Positions 53,369 through 60,780 of a stretch of 64,000 nucleotides of DNA are shown here, piece by piece. A program made the position numbers and the translations under genes. This stretch comes from JBQKLI01 sp012798975 (GTDB lineage Bacteria; Bacillota; Clostridia; Tissierellales; Peptoniphilaceae). The notes beneath the pieces were generated by a model, which did not search any database, was not told the origin of the DNA, and saw only the letters and a list, made by a program, of their open reading frames with translations. The stretch lies in the NCBI RefSeq assembly GCF_052116305.1, contig NZ_JBQKLI010000001.1, positions 62,001 through 126,000 of the forward strand, in the 5' to 3' direction. Each line of letters opens with the position of its first letter. Positions within the stretch are counted from its first letter, which is position 1.

Positions 53369-55144
53369 TTGTCTAGAATACCAGAGGAAACTATAGAGCA
53401 TATAAAAGAACAGGCGGATATAGTTTCAATAATTTCAGAATATATAGATTTAAAGAAAGCAGGCAGCAACTATTTAGGATTATGTCCTTTTCATAATGAA
53501 AAAACCCCATCATTTACGGTTTCTCCTTCAAAAGAAATATTTCATTGTTTCGGATGCGGCGAAGGCGGGGATGTTATCAGCTTTCTTATGAAGAAAGAAG
53601 GACTATCCTATCCGGAAACGATTCGTTTTTTGGCAGATAAGCTGGGAATATATATAGAAAACAAGGATATGGACCCTGATAAATACAAGAGAAGAAAACT
53701 CCTTATGGAGATCAACAATGATGCAAGATTATTTTTCTATCAAAATCTGCTGACAAATCAAATTCCAAAAGAATATTTAAAAAAGAGATCTATCGATAAG
53801 AAATGCATCAATCACTTTTTCTTAGGCTATGCAGATAACAGCTGGGATTCATTGTATAATTATATGAGTCAAAAGGGATATAAAGCTGAAGATTTGCTGG
53901 AATTAGGATTAATACAAAAATCCAAAAAGGGAACATATTATGATACCTTTAGAAATAGGCTTATCTTTCCAATTATAGATATCAGGAAAAATGTTCTTGC
54001 CTTTGGAGGAAGAACATTAGGCGATGATAGAGCAAAATATATCAATTCGAAAGAGTCTCAAATCTATCATAAACGAAAAAATGTGTACGGAACCAATAAT
54101 TTCCATAATATTTCTAAAAAAGGCAGTGCAATGTTAGTCGAAGGCTATATGGATGTTATCAGTTTATATAATAGGGGAATCGATACTGCCATTGCATCAT
54201 TAGGAACAGCGATTACGCAAGAACAGGGAAGATTGATATCCAGATATACAAAAGATATATATATTGTATATGATGGAGATGATGCTGGTATTAAAGCTGC
54301 AGATAAAGCGATCGATATATTCGATAGCATTAAAATTGAACCAAAAGTAGTTCGAATACCCGATAAAATGGATCCTGATGATTATATAAACAAAAATGGA
54401 CCTGAAGCCTTCGATAATCTTATATCAAACGCTTATCTACCTTTATTATTTAGATATGATATAATAAAAAGTCGTTACGATCTAGGATTGATCGATGATA
54501 GAATAAAATTAAACGAAGATGTTGTTGTGCTTTTATCCGATGAAAAGAGTTCTCTGAAGCGAAATGAGTATATTGATTTAATTGTTAGAGATTTGGATAT
54601 TGATAAAGATGCTCTTACTGCTGAAGTTAATTTTAGAATGAAAAATTTTGAAAGCAAAAAGAAACCAGCGCCAAAAATAGTGCATCAAAATCCGAACAAA
54701 CGAAATCCATTGGATAAAATTACAAAAGCTGCCATTGTTTTTATGATTTTTAATAGAAAATTCATTGAATCGCTGCTTCCCTATGAGTGGATCTATCAAT
54801 CAAGCAGTTTAGAATTTGATGCAATCTATAAAGCAATAGACGGCTATTATAAAGAGTTTCCAGAACAGGAAGCTATAGGACAAGATTATATTCAGAAGAA
54901 CAGAATACTAGAGGGATTTCTTATTGAAAAGCATTACACTGAAGAAGAGGTGGAAGAGATGTATCAGAATTTAACAGCTCAGCTTGAAAGAGTACAGCAA
55001 TTCAATAATAGAAATAAATTGTTAGAAGAAATTGGATTATTAAAAGAACAAGATTATTCAAAAATGTCTGCAGAGTTAAAAGAAAAGTACAAAGAGAAAT
55101 TAAAAGAATTGTTCATATTAGATAAGCAAATCAGGGGACAATGA
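53369..55144 (+). CDS. dnaG: DNA primase
   Basis: Synthesises RNA primers at the replication fork. The 591-residue protein has the N-terminal zinc ribbon (C39, H42, C60, C63 in CPFHNEKTP and HCFGCGEGGD), the RNA polymerase domain with TOPRIM acidic residues (LVEGYMDVISLYN, IVYDGDDAG, DPDDYI), and a helical C-terminal region that contacts DnaB helicase. The start is TTG at 53369 with AGAGGTGA upstream. dnaG-rpoD is the ancient macromolecular synthesis operon order. Confidence 0.97.
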   Translation: MSRIPEETIEHIKEQADIVSIISEYIDLKKAGSNYLGLCPFHNEKTPSFTVSPSKEIFHCFGCGEGGDVISFLMKKEGLSYPETIRFLADKLGIYIENKDMDPDKYKRRKLLMEINNDARLFFYQNLLTNQIPKEYLKKRSIDKKCINHFFLGYADNSWDSLYNYMSQKGYKAEDLLELGLIQKSKKGTYYDTFRNRLIFPIIDIRKNVLAFGGRTLGDDRAKYINSKESQIYHKRKNVYGTNNFHNISKKGSAMLVEGYMDVISLYNRGIDTAIASLGTAITQEQGRLISRYTKDIYIVYDGDDAGIKAADKAIDIFDSIKIEPKVVRIPDKMDPDDYINKNGPEAFDNLISNAYLPLLFRYDIIKSRYDLGLIDDRIKLNEDVVVLLSDEKSSLKRNEYIDLIVRDLDIDKDALTAEVNFRMKNFESKKKPAPKIVHQNPNKRNPLDKITKAAIVFMIFNRKFIESLLPYEWIYQSSSLEFDAIYKAIDGYYKEFPEQEAIGQDYIQKNRILEGFLIEKHYTEEEVEEMYQNLTAQLERVQQFNNRNKLLEEIGLLKEQDYSKMSAELKEKYKEKLKELFILDKQIRGQ

Positions 55145-55162
55145 TGGAAGGAGGATCATCAT

Positions 55163-56374
55163 ATGAGTAAAAATAAAGATCAGGAAAAATATGATGAATT
55201 AAAAAACGATATGATTGAGGAATTAATCTCGATCGCAAAAGAAAAGAATGGAATCGTCACTAAAACAAACCTTGAGAGTCTAGATCACTTCTCCGAATTA
55301 GATCCTGAAGATATAGAAGCGATTAAAGAAAGACTTCTGAAAGAAAATATTGACTACGATGAGGAAGATGAAGTCGTAAATATAGAAAAAGTGAATATTG
55401 AAGATGAAGAGGTTGTCGATGAAGAGGCCGAACTTGAATTTACAGAGGAAGATGAGCCTGCAGATGATCTCAAAGAGAAAGAGGAAAAGGATGCTGACAC
55501 GAAGGAATTAAAAAAAGAAATTCCCATAGCAGATATTAAAGGTCTAAATGTAGATGATCCCGTTAAAATGTATCTTAAAGAAATCGGTAAGATTCCCCTA
55601 TTAACTGCTCCTGAAGAAGTAGCATTAGCGAAAAGAATGGAGGCGGGAGATAACAGGGCCAAGAAAAGATTAGCAGAAACGAATTTACGTTTGGTTGTAT
55701 CCATTGCAAAAAGATACGTAGGAAGAGGAATGTCCTTCTTAGATTTAATTCAAGAAGGAAATCTGGGTTTGATGAAGGCTGTTGATAAATTTGATTATAA
55801 AAGAGGATTTAAATTCAGTACCTATGCAACATGGTGGATTCGTCAAGCAATAACCAGAGCTATAGCCGATCAAGCTAGAACAATACGTATCCCAGTCCAT
55901 ATGGTTGAGACTATAAATAAGCTCGTTCGAATTGAAAGACAGTTAGTCCAAGAATTAGGACGCGATCCATCAAATGAAGAAATCGCTAAAGAAATGGGAA
56001 TTGAAGTAGAAAAGGTACGAGAAGTCCGAAAAATTGCTCAAGAACCTGTCTCCTTGGAAACACCTATTGGTGAAGAGGAGGACAGTCATTTAGGCGATTT
56101 CATCGAGGATGACACAGCTGTTGCTCCTGACGAAGCAGCTAATTTTACGATGCTTAGAGAAGAATTAAATGAAATTCTTATGACATTAAATGAGAGAGAG
56201 AGAAAAGTTCTGGAACTGCGCTTTGGTTTAGTGGACGGGACTCCGCGAACACTAGAGGAAGTAGGAAAAGAGTTTAATGTTACGAGAGAAAGAATTCGTC
56301 AAATAGAAGCGAAAGCTTTGCGAAAATTAAAGCATCCAAGCCGCAGTCAAAAATTGAAGGATTTCTTAGATTAA
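55163..56374 (+). CDS. rpoD: RNA polymerase primary sigma factor (SigA)
   Basis: Vegetative sigma factor, 403 residues. Region 1.1 (about 10-70) is followed by a very acidic spacer (about 70-120). Region 1.2 begins DPVKMYLKEIGKIPLL. Region 2 contains TNLRLVVSIAKRYVGRGMSF, the -10-recognising FSTYATWWIRQAITRAIADQ and RTIRIPVHM. Region 3 is present, and region 4.2 ends with TLEEVGKEFNVTRERIRQIE and ALRKLKHPSRSQKLKDFLD. GGAAGGAGG precedes the ATG. It recognises the TTGACA/TATAAT promoters seen across this window. Confidence 0.98.
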   Translation: MSKNKDQEKYDELKNDMIEELISIAKEKNGIVTKTNLESLDHFSELDPEDIEAIKERLLKENIDYDEEDEVVNIEKVNIEDEEVVDEEAELEFTEEDEPADDLKEKEEKDADTKELKKEIPIADIKGLNVDDPVKMYLKEIGKIPLLTAPEEVALAKRMEAGDNRAKKRLAETNLRLVVSIAKRYVGRGMSFLDLIQEGNLGLMKAVDKFDYKRGFKFSTYATWWIRQAITRAIADQARTIRIPVHMVETINKLVRIERQLVQELGRDPSNEEIAKEMGIEVEKVREVRKIAQEPVSLETPIGEEEDSHLGDFIEDDTAVAPDEAANFTMLREELNEILMTLNERERKVLELRFGLVDGTPRTLEEVGKEFNVTRERIRQIEAKALRKLKHPSRSQKLKDFLD

Positions 56375-56375
56375 T

Positions 56376-57068
56376 ATGAAAATGCAGCGTTTAAAAACTA
56401 TAATTCATTTTATAGAGAAAAATTCGATTGTAGCAGATATAGGTACGGACCATGGGGTCGTACCTATTTATCTTATAGAGGAAAATATTGCAAAAAAAGT
56501 GATTGCGACGGATATCAGCAAACCTTCTTTAGAAAAATTGGAAAACAAACTTCAAGAAAAGGCTGGATCATTAAATATTGAGACGAGATGCAGCGATGGA
56601 TTAAAACAGATTCTTCCCTTTGAAGTCGATACGATTATTATTTCTGGAATGGGTGGAGTTTTGATAGAAGAAATATTATCTCATTCTATAGAGACAGCCA
56701 AAACTGCATCAACGCTTATACTTCAGCCGAATAATGCAGTAGACCATTTAAGGAGATGGCTTCTTTATAATGGTTTTTATATTGAGAATGAAAAAGATCT
56801 TTTTGAGAATCGAAAATACTATACGATTCTTTGCGTAAAGAGAGGACTCGATAAACCTTATACAGAAACAGAATACAAATTCGGAAGAAGATTGATAGAG
56901 AATCAATCTATTGTACTGAAGAAATATCTGATTCATTTAAAAGACGAAAAAAGCAGTATATTAACTAAATTAAACAGCATAGGGAGTTCCTCTGCCAGCG
57001 AACGGATAAATGAACTTCAAAAAGATATCAATGAAATTAATGAGGTGATTGAGGCATATGATTCTTAA
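56376..57068 (+). CDS. trmK: tRNA (adenine(22)-N(1))-methyltransferase
   Basis: SAM-dependent enzyme making m1A22 in tRNA. The 230-residue protein has VADIGTDHGVVPIYLIEENI (near 20-39), the ATDISKPSLEKLENKL strand, IIISGMGGVLIEEIL, and LQPNNAVDHLRRWL, all typical of TrmK/YqfN. The start codon lies one base after the rpoD stop; the nearest binding-site-like sequence is GAAGGA about 14 bases upstream, so translation may be coupled to rpoD. It overlaps nif3 by 11 bases, the standard rpoD-trmK-nif3 order. Confidence 0.94.
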   Translation: MKMQRLKTIIHFIEKNSIVADIGTDHGVVPIYLIEENIAKKVIATDISKPSLEKLENKLQEKAGSLNIETRCSDGLKQILPFEVDTIIISGMGGVLIEEILSHSIETAKTASTLILQPNNAVDHLRRWLLYNGFYIENEKDLFENRKYYTILCVKRGLDKPYTETEYKFGRRLIENQSIVLKKYLIHLKDEKSSILTKLNSIGSSSASERINELQKDINEINEVIEAYDS

Positions 57069-57819
57069 GAATATTATAGAGGTGTTTCAACAGAGATACT
57101 CTGAATTCCTTCAAGAAGATTGGGATAATTCGGGTATTCAGATTGCAGATCTTAATAAAAAGATTTTCAAAGTCTTATTTGTAATAGATATTACGAAAGA
57201 AGCTTTAGAGTTTTCTATTGATCATAATATCGATTTGATCGTATCTCATCATCCATTATTTTTCACATCTTTAAAATCTTTAAATGCTTCCGAGGGCAAG
57301 TCTAAGCTTATACTATCCTTAATAAGGAACAATATAGATGTATATTCGATGCATACGAATATAGACAAGGTAAGAGACGGTGTATCGGATGAACTGCTTA
57401 ATATGTTAGATTATGGCAATAAAGGATCTCTTGATGAGGAAGGATTCCTTCGATTTACCGAAGTTAACCATTCTTTTGAAAAGATAGCCCTTGAGATTAA
57501 GGAGAAATTCCATCAAGATAGGCTATTGTACTATGGGAAGCTAGATCATAGTGTTAATAAGATTGCTGTTTGCGGAGGCAGCGGCGGAAGTTTCATAAAT
57601 CTTTGTATTGAAAAAGGTATCGATTTATATATTACTGGGGACCTAAAACATCATGATATTGAGGCAGCGTTATTAAATAATATGAATTTGATTGATTTGG
57701 GTCATTTTGATTCTGAGGTACATATTCTTGAAAGAATGAAAGAAGAACTTCAGAGTCATTTTCCAGAGATACAGTCATATATTCTAAAATCGAATCCATA
57801 CGAAAGAAAATATCTTTAA
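57058..57819 (+). CDS. Nif3-like dinuclear metal-centre protein
   Basis: YqfO/NIF3 family, 253 residues; family members form hexameric rings with two metal ions and are proposed GTP cyclohydrolase-like or metal-handling proteins, but the role is unsettled. Metal-ligand motifs are LIVSHHPLFF (near 62-71), SMHTNID (near 98) and LGHFDSEVH near 222. The central PII-like insertion of longer homologues is absent. An in-frame TTG at 57049 is too close to GAGGTGA; the ATG at 57058 is preferred. A conserved neighbour of trmK in Firmicutes. The rnpB promoter begins right at its stop. Confidence 0.9.
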   Translation: MILKNIIEVFQQRYSEFLQEDWDNSGIQIADLNKKIFKVLFVIDITKEALEFSIDHNIDLIVSHHPLFFTSLKSLNASEGKSKLILSLIRNNIDVYSMHTNIDKVRDGVSDELLNMLDYGNKGSLDEEGFLRFTEVNHSFEKIALEIKEKFHQDRLLYYGKLDHSVNKIAVCGGSGGSFINLCIEKGIDLYITGDLKHHDIEAALLNNMNLIDLGHFDSEVHILERMKEELQSHFPEIQSYILKSNPYERKYL

Positions 57820-57848
57820 TTGCAAATAGTAATTTACTTTGTTATAAT
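57820..57848 (+). promoter_or_regulatory. Promoter of rnpB
   Basis: TTGCAA (57820-57825) and TATAAT (57843-57848) with 17-base spacing. The predicted start, near 57855-57857, coincides with the 5' strand of RNase P helix P1. Confidence 0.85.
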
Positions 57849-57856
57849 ATATATCG

Positions 57857-58190
57857 AGTAAGTCAGATGATCGCGTTTTTTAACGAGGAAAGTCCGTGCA
57901 CCATAGAGCAGGATGCTGGATAACGTCCAGTAGGGGCGACCCTAAGGCTAGTGCAACAGAAATATACCGCCGCTGCTTTTCGAAGCAGAGGTAAGGATGG
58001 AAAGGCGAGGTAAGAGCTCACCAGCAAATAGGCGACTATTTGGCTATGTAAACCCCATCTGGTGCAAAATCAAATAGGATAAAAAGATGGCTGCTCGCCA
58101 TCTCCGGAAGGTAGATTGCTTGAGTCTATTGGCAACAATAGATCTAGATAGATGATCATCTAATACAGAACACGGCTTATAGACTTGGTC
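57857..58190 (+). ncRNA. rnpB: RNase P RNA
   Basis: Catalytic RNA of RNase P, which cuts 5' leaders from pre-tRNAs. Conserved cores are visible: GAGGAAAGTCCGTGCACC near 57885, the GCAACAGAAA segment near 57952, GGTAAGAGCTCACCAG near 58009, and the 3' core TACAGAACACGGCTTA near 58164. The 5' AAGTC near 57860 pairs with GACTT near 58182 to close P1. Length (about 334) and layout suit the bacterial A-type RNA usual in Clostridia, though type was not tested by folding. It has its own promoter and terminator. Confidence 0.96.
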
Positions 58191-58217
58191 AAAGGCAGCG
58201 GAGACGCTGCCTTTTTT
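58191..58217 (+). terminator. Terminator of rnpB
   Basis: AAAGGCAGCG and CGCTGCCTTT form a ten-base stem with a GAGA loop and a T tract, directly after the 3' strand of P1. Confidence 0.93.
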
Positions 58218-58266
58218 ATTGTCAAAGTTTGTTTTGTACTTTTGTGCAATAAGTAGAAGGATAAAA

Positions 58267-58338
58267 ATGTATTATAATAAACCTTCATTGGCTCTTCTAA
58301 ATTATACAAGACTCTCAAAAAATAATAATTTATTATGA
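58267..58338 (+). CDS. Possible 23-residue small protein
   Basis: Between the rnpB terminator and the terminator of the two-component operon there is a short frame of 23 codons plus TGA. An AGAAGG site (58255-58260) is placed six bases before the ATG, and a terminator begins three bases after the stop. The product starts MYYNKPSLALLNYTRL and ends in a run of Asn and Leu; it has no recognisable motif. No good promoter is visible. The arrangement could be chance in an AT-rich gap, so this is only a candidate. Confidence 0.22.
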   Translation: MYYNKPSLALLNYTRLSKNNNLL

Positions 58339-58340
58339 GA

Positions 58341-58370
58341 AAAAGCAGATCATAAATGATCTGCTTTTTT
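58341..58370. terminator. Bidirectional terminator between the rnpB region and the two-component operon
   Basis: AAAAGCAGATCAT and ATGATCTGCTTTT form a perfect stem with a two-base loop, with A-rich and T-rich flanks on either side. It mainly serves the minus-strand kinase gene, whose stop codon touches it. Confidence 0.9.
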
Positions 58371-59736
58371 ACATTGATTTCTCTGCTATTTCTGCTGTAT
58401 CTATAATTTTATCGGAAAATTCAAGAATAAATTCCGAACCAAGTCCTTCTTTGCTATTTACCAATATTTTGCCTCCTAACCGATTGGTATAGTTTTTTAC
58501 AATAGATAAACCAAGACCGGAGCCGCTGGTTTTCGTATTACGAACATTGTCGACTCTGTAGAAACGATCGAATATATTTGAAATTGACTCTTCAGCCATG
58601 CCGATTCCAGTGTCTCGTATGGAAATTAATATTTTATGATGACGATGAGTAAGTGTTAAATAGACTTTATCGTCTTTTTCACAAGCTTTTAATGCATTGC
58701 TTAATAAATTCTGGATGATTTGTGTTAATTTATCTTTGTCCGTGCTTATAGTAATCGACTTTTCTAAATTTGCAATCAGCAAGACTTCCTTTTTTAGGAA
58801 GGAAGGGTTCACAGCTATTGTAATTTCGTTCAGCAGCTCTTCAACATTAAAACGGGATATTGAGAGTTCTTCCTTAATTGCACCGCTAAAACTTTCTTTT
58901 AATCCTGTCACTATAACATTAAGTCTTAATAGTTCATTTAGTATAGTTTCGTAATTCTCTTCGCTAGGATCTATAATTCCGTCTTTCAAAGCTTCGATGT
59001 GCAATTGAAGATTTGTTAATGGTGTACGGAGTTCATGGCTGATGTCTTGAGCATAATTTTCTCGAATAGCCTTTTGATGCTTGAGAGTATTGGCAAGATA
59101 TTCTATATCGTTGTTTAATGTCTCAATTTCATAGATATCAGAGGGAGGAAGGTTCAGATTTTCAAATTCTCCGTCTTTGATTTGATTCGTAGCTATGGAT
59201 AAAAAGCTAATGGGTCTAGAAAGAGCATGGGCAATGAAATAATTCATTATAATAGTAGACATTAAAGCAATTATGCAGCTTATAAATAAAAACTTAAACA
59301 TCGTTTGACTAAAGGATTTTGTCATGATATCGGTATAATTTGTATCGATAAAACTAAATTGAATTGTGCCTACCTGCTGATTGTTATCTATTAAAGGATA
59401 ATCTTTTCGGATTATTTCATTATCCGGCTGAATATTCGTATCAGGAAGAGCATCTATATCCAATAAAATGTTATTGTCTTTATCAAGTATTTGCAATTGA
59501 AGCTGTTCGTTTGCAATATAGTTTTTAAGGAGTTCTCTTTTTTGCCCGATAGGATAGGGGGCATTCATTATTTCTGTAACCATCTGCTCGATAGACTGGA
59601 ACTTGATATTCTGTTCATACTCTAGATATTCTCTAAAAGATGAATTAAAATTTAAACTTGTAATAAGCACAAGTATTGTAAATGGAATCAAGATGGCTAT
59701 TAAAAATGTGATACTGATTTGTTTTCTAAACTTCAT
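58369..59736 (-). CDS. Sensor histidine kinase
   Basis: Membrane sensor kinase of 455 residues. Membrane helix 1 is at about 6-28, an extracellular sensing region spans about 30-143, and helix 2 is at about 146-168. A HAMP linker starting ALSRPISF follows, then the HisKA domain with the phosphorylated His near 234 in DISHELRTPLTNL, and the ATPase domain with N box (IIQNLLSNALKACEKD), DTGIGM and GSGLGLSIVKNY. It overlaps the response regulator gene by 11 bases; the ATG at 59736 is preferred over the TTG at 59742, which would leave no room for the AGGA site. The signal is unknown. Confidence 0.93.
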   Translation of the reverse strand: MKFRKQISITFLIAILIPFTILVLITSLNFNSSFREYLEYEQNIKFQSIEQMVTEIMNAPYPIGQKRELLKNYIANEQLQLQILDKDNNILLDIDALPDTNIQPDNEIIRKDYPLIDNNQQVGTIQFSFIDTNYTDIMTKSFSQTMFKFLFISCIIALMSTIIMNYFIAHALSRPISFLSIATNQIKDGEFENLNLPPSDIYEIETLNNDIEYLANTLKHQKAIRENYAQDISHELRTPLTNLQLHIEALKDGIIDPSEENYETILNELLRLNVIVTGLKESFSGAIKEELSISRFNVEELLNEITIAVNPSFLKKEVLLIANLEKSITISTDKDKLTQIIQNLLSNALKACEKDDKVYLTLTHRHHKILISIRDTGIGMAEESISNIFDRFYRVDNVRNTKTSGSGLGLSIVKNYTNRLGGKILVNSKEGLGSEFILEFSDKIIDTAEIAEKSM

Positions 59737-60427
59737 CTCCAAGTCCTGCCTTATAGCCTACTCCATAAACGGTCTTAATATATTTAGGAGATTTTGGCTG
59801 ATCTTCAATTTTATGCCTTATATTTTTGATATGGGTATCTATTGCACGATCATAAGCATCATAGTGCATCCCAAAGGCTATCTCAATAATTTCTTCCCGA
59901 GTAAATATTTTTTGAGGATTTGAGAACAACGTTTGTATAATCTTAAATTCGTTATTTGTCAAAGAGACTTCTTGGCCGTTTTTCAATAATTTATGATTAT
60001 CAAAATCGATTTTTATTCTTCCATTGTCGATATTCAGCCATTCGCTTTTTGGCAGATTATACTTTTCAACTCGTCTTAGAACAGTTTTTACTCTTTGTAC
60101 CATTTCTTTAGGACTGAAGGGTTTTGAAATATAATCATCCGCACCTAATTTTAAACCCTTTACAATTTGTTCTTCTTCCACTTTTGCGGTAACCATAATT
60201 ACAGGTGTTTCTGAATTTGTTCGGATATACTCCATAATTTCTTCTCCGCTTACTCCAGGAAGCATCAAATCCAGCAAGATTAAATCATAGCGGTTTTCTT
60301 TGATTTTTATTAATGCATCTTCCCCATTAAAGGATTGATCTACAAGATATCCTTCTTTTTCTAAGTATTTTCTTTCAATATTTGAAATTCCTACTTCGTC
60401 TTCTATAATTAAAATTGATATATCCAA
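59726..60427 (-). CDS. OmpR/PhoB-family response regulator
   Basis: Transcription regulator paired with the adjacent kinase. The 233-residue protein has a receiver domain (1-120) with the acidic pair near 10-11 (IIEDE), the phosphorylated D53 in LILLDLMLPG, the conserved Thr in VIMVTAK and the Lys in YISKPFSPKE. A C-terminal winged helix (about 135-230) follows, with SLTNNEFKIIQTLFSNPQ and DTHIKNIRHKIEDQP. The start is TTG at 60427, with AGGAGG seven bases upstream on the minus strand. First gene of the operon, read away from lysA. Targets unknown. Confidence 0.94.
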   Translation of the reverse strand: MDISILIIEDEVGISNIERKYLEKEGYLVDQSFNGEDALIKIKENRYDLILLDLMLPGVSGEEIMEYIRTNSETPVIMVTAKVEEEQIVKGLKLGADDYISKPFSPKEMVQRVKTVLRRVEKYNLPKSEWLNIDNGRIKIDFDNHKLLKNGQEVSLTNNEFKIIQTLFSNPQKIFTREEIIEIAFGMHYDAYDRAIDTHIKNIRHKIEDQPKSPKYIKTVYGVGYKAGLGDEV

Positions 60428-60450
60428 GATAATACCTCCTTATTAAAATT

Positions 60451-60479
60451 ATTATATAACATTTTTGTGAGTAAATTAA
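60451..60479 (-). promoter_or_regulatory. Probable promoter of the two-component operon
   Basis: On the minus strand a TATAAT (60456-60451) is preceded at 17 bases by TTAATT (60479-60474). The -10 box is perfect, the -35 box poor. It would start the transcript just before the AGGAGG of the regulator gene; the poor -35 may mean an activator is needed. Confidence 0.45.
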
Positions 60480-60515
60480 GTAAACGACACAGTAGGGTTA
60501 AAATTAAACTTATAT

Positions 60516-60544
60516 TTGACTTATGTCTATAAGACTGTTATGAT
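60516..60544 (+). promoter_or_regulatory. Promoter of the lysine riboswitch-lysA operon
   Basis: TTGACT (60516-60521) and TATGAT (60539-60544) with 17-base spacing. Transcription would start near 60551, just upstream of the riboswitch. Confidence 0.82.
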
Positions 60545-60565
60545 GATTTTAGACAATTTAATTCA

Positions 60566-60708
60566 ATGTAAGTAAGAGGCCGCGGTGTGGATGAGTAAAT
60601 TATGAAAGGCTACATCGCCGAAATACTAATTTAGTATTGGGGTCAAATCGAATAGGTTTGGGACTGTCATGGCGGGATGCCCATCTCGCTAATGGAGTAC
60701 TTCTTGCA
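60566..60708 (+). promoter_or_regulatory. Lysine riboswitch (L box) controlling lysA-asd-dapA
   Basis: The aptamer shows the conserved landmarks: an AAGAGG start, GATGAGTAAATTATGAAAGG, ACATCGCCGAA, the TTGGGGTC step, GGACTGTCA, and a closing TGGAG. AAGTA near 60570 can pair with TACTT near 60698 to form P1. The expression platform is the downstream terminator at 60731-60760. In this class lysine binding promotes termination, lowering synthesis of lysine pathway enzymes. Confidence 0.93.
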
Positions 60709-60730
60709 TTGGGGCAGAAGTTGACTATGA

Positions 60731-60760
60731 ACTATGAGTGCTTTTGCTCATGGTTTTTTT
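60731..60760 (+). terminator. Riboswitch-controlled terminator before lysA
   Basis: ACTATGAG and CTCATGGT form an eight-base stem with a short loop, followed by seven T, twenty bases before the lysA ATG. Confidence 0.9.
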
Positions 60761-60780
60761 GTATTCGAGAGGATGATGAG

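Noticed and set aside
55354..55704. Antisense 116-codon frame opposite rpoD, extremely Ser-rich
   Set aside because: It is the complement of Glu/Asp/Lys-rich codons; no ribosome binding site or plausible protein composition.
59603..59923. Plus-strand 106-codon frame opposite the kinase/regulator junction
   Set aside because: It overlaps two well-supported minus-strand genes; hydrophobic composition mirrors the kinase membrane helix.
60637..60780. Upstream extension of lysA by 48 residues
   Set aside because: It translates the lysine riboswitch and its terminator; the start at 60781 has a ribosome binding site.
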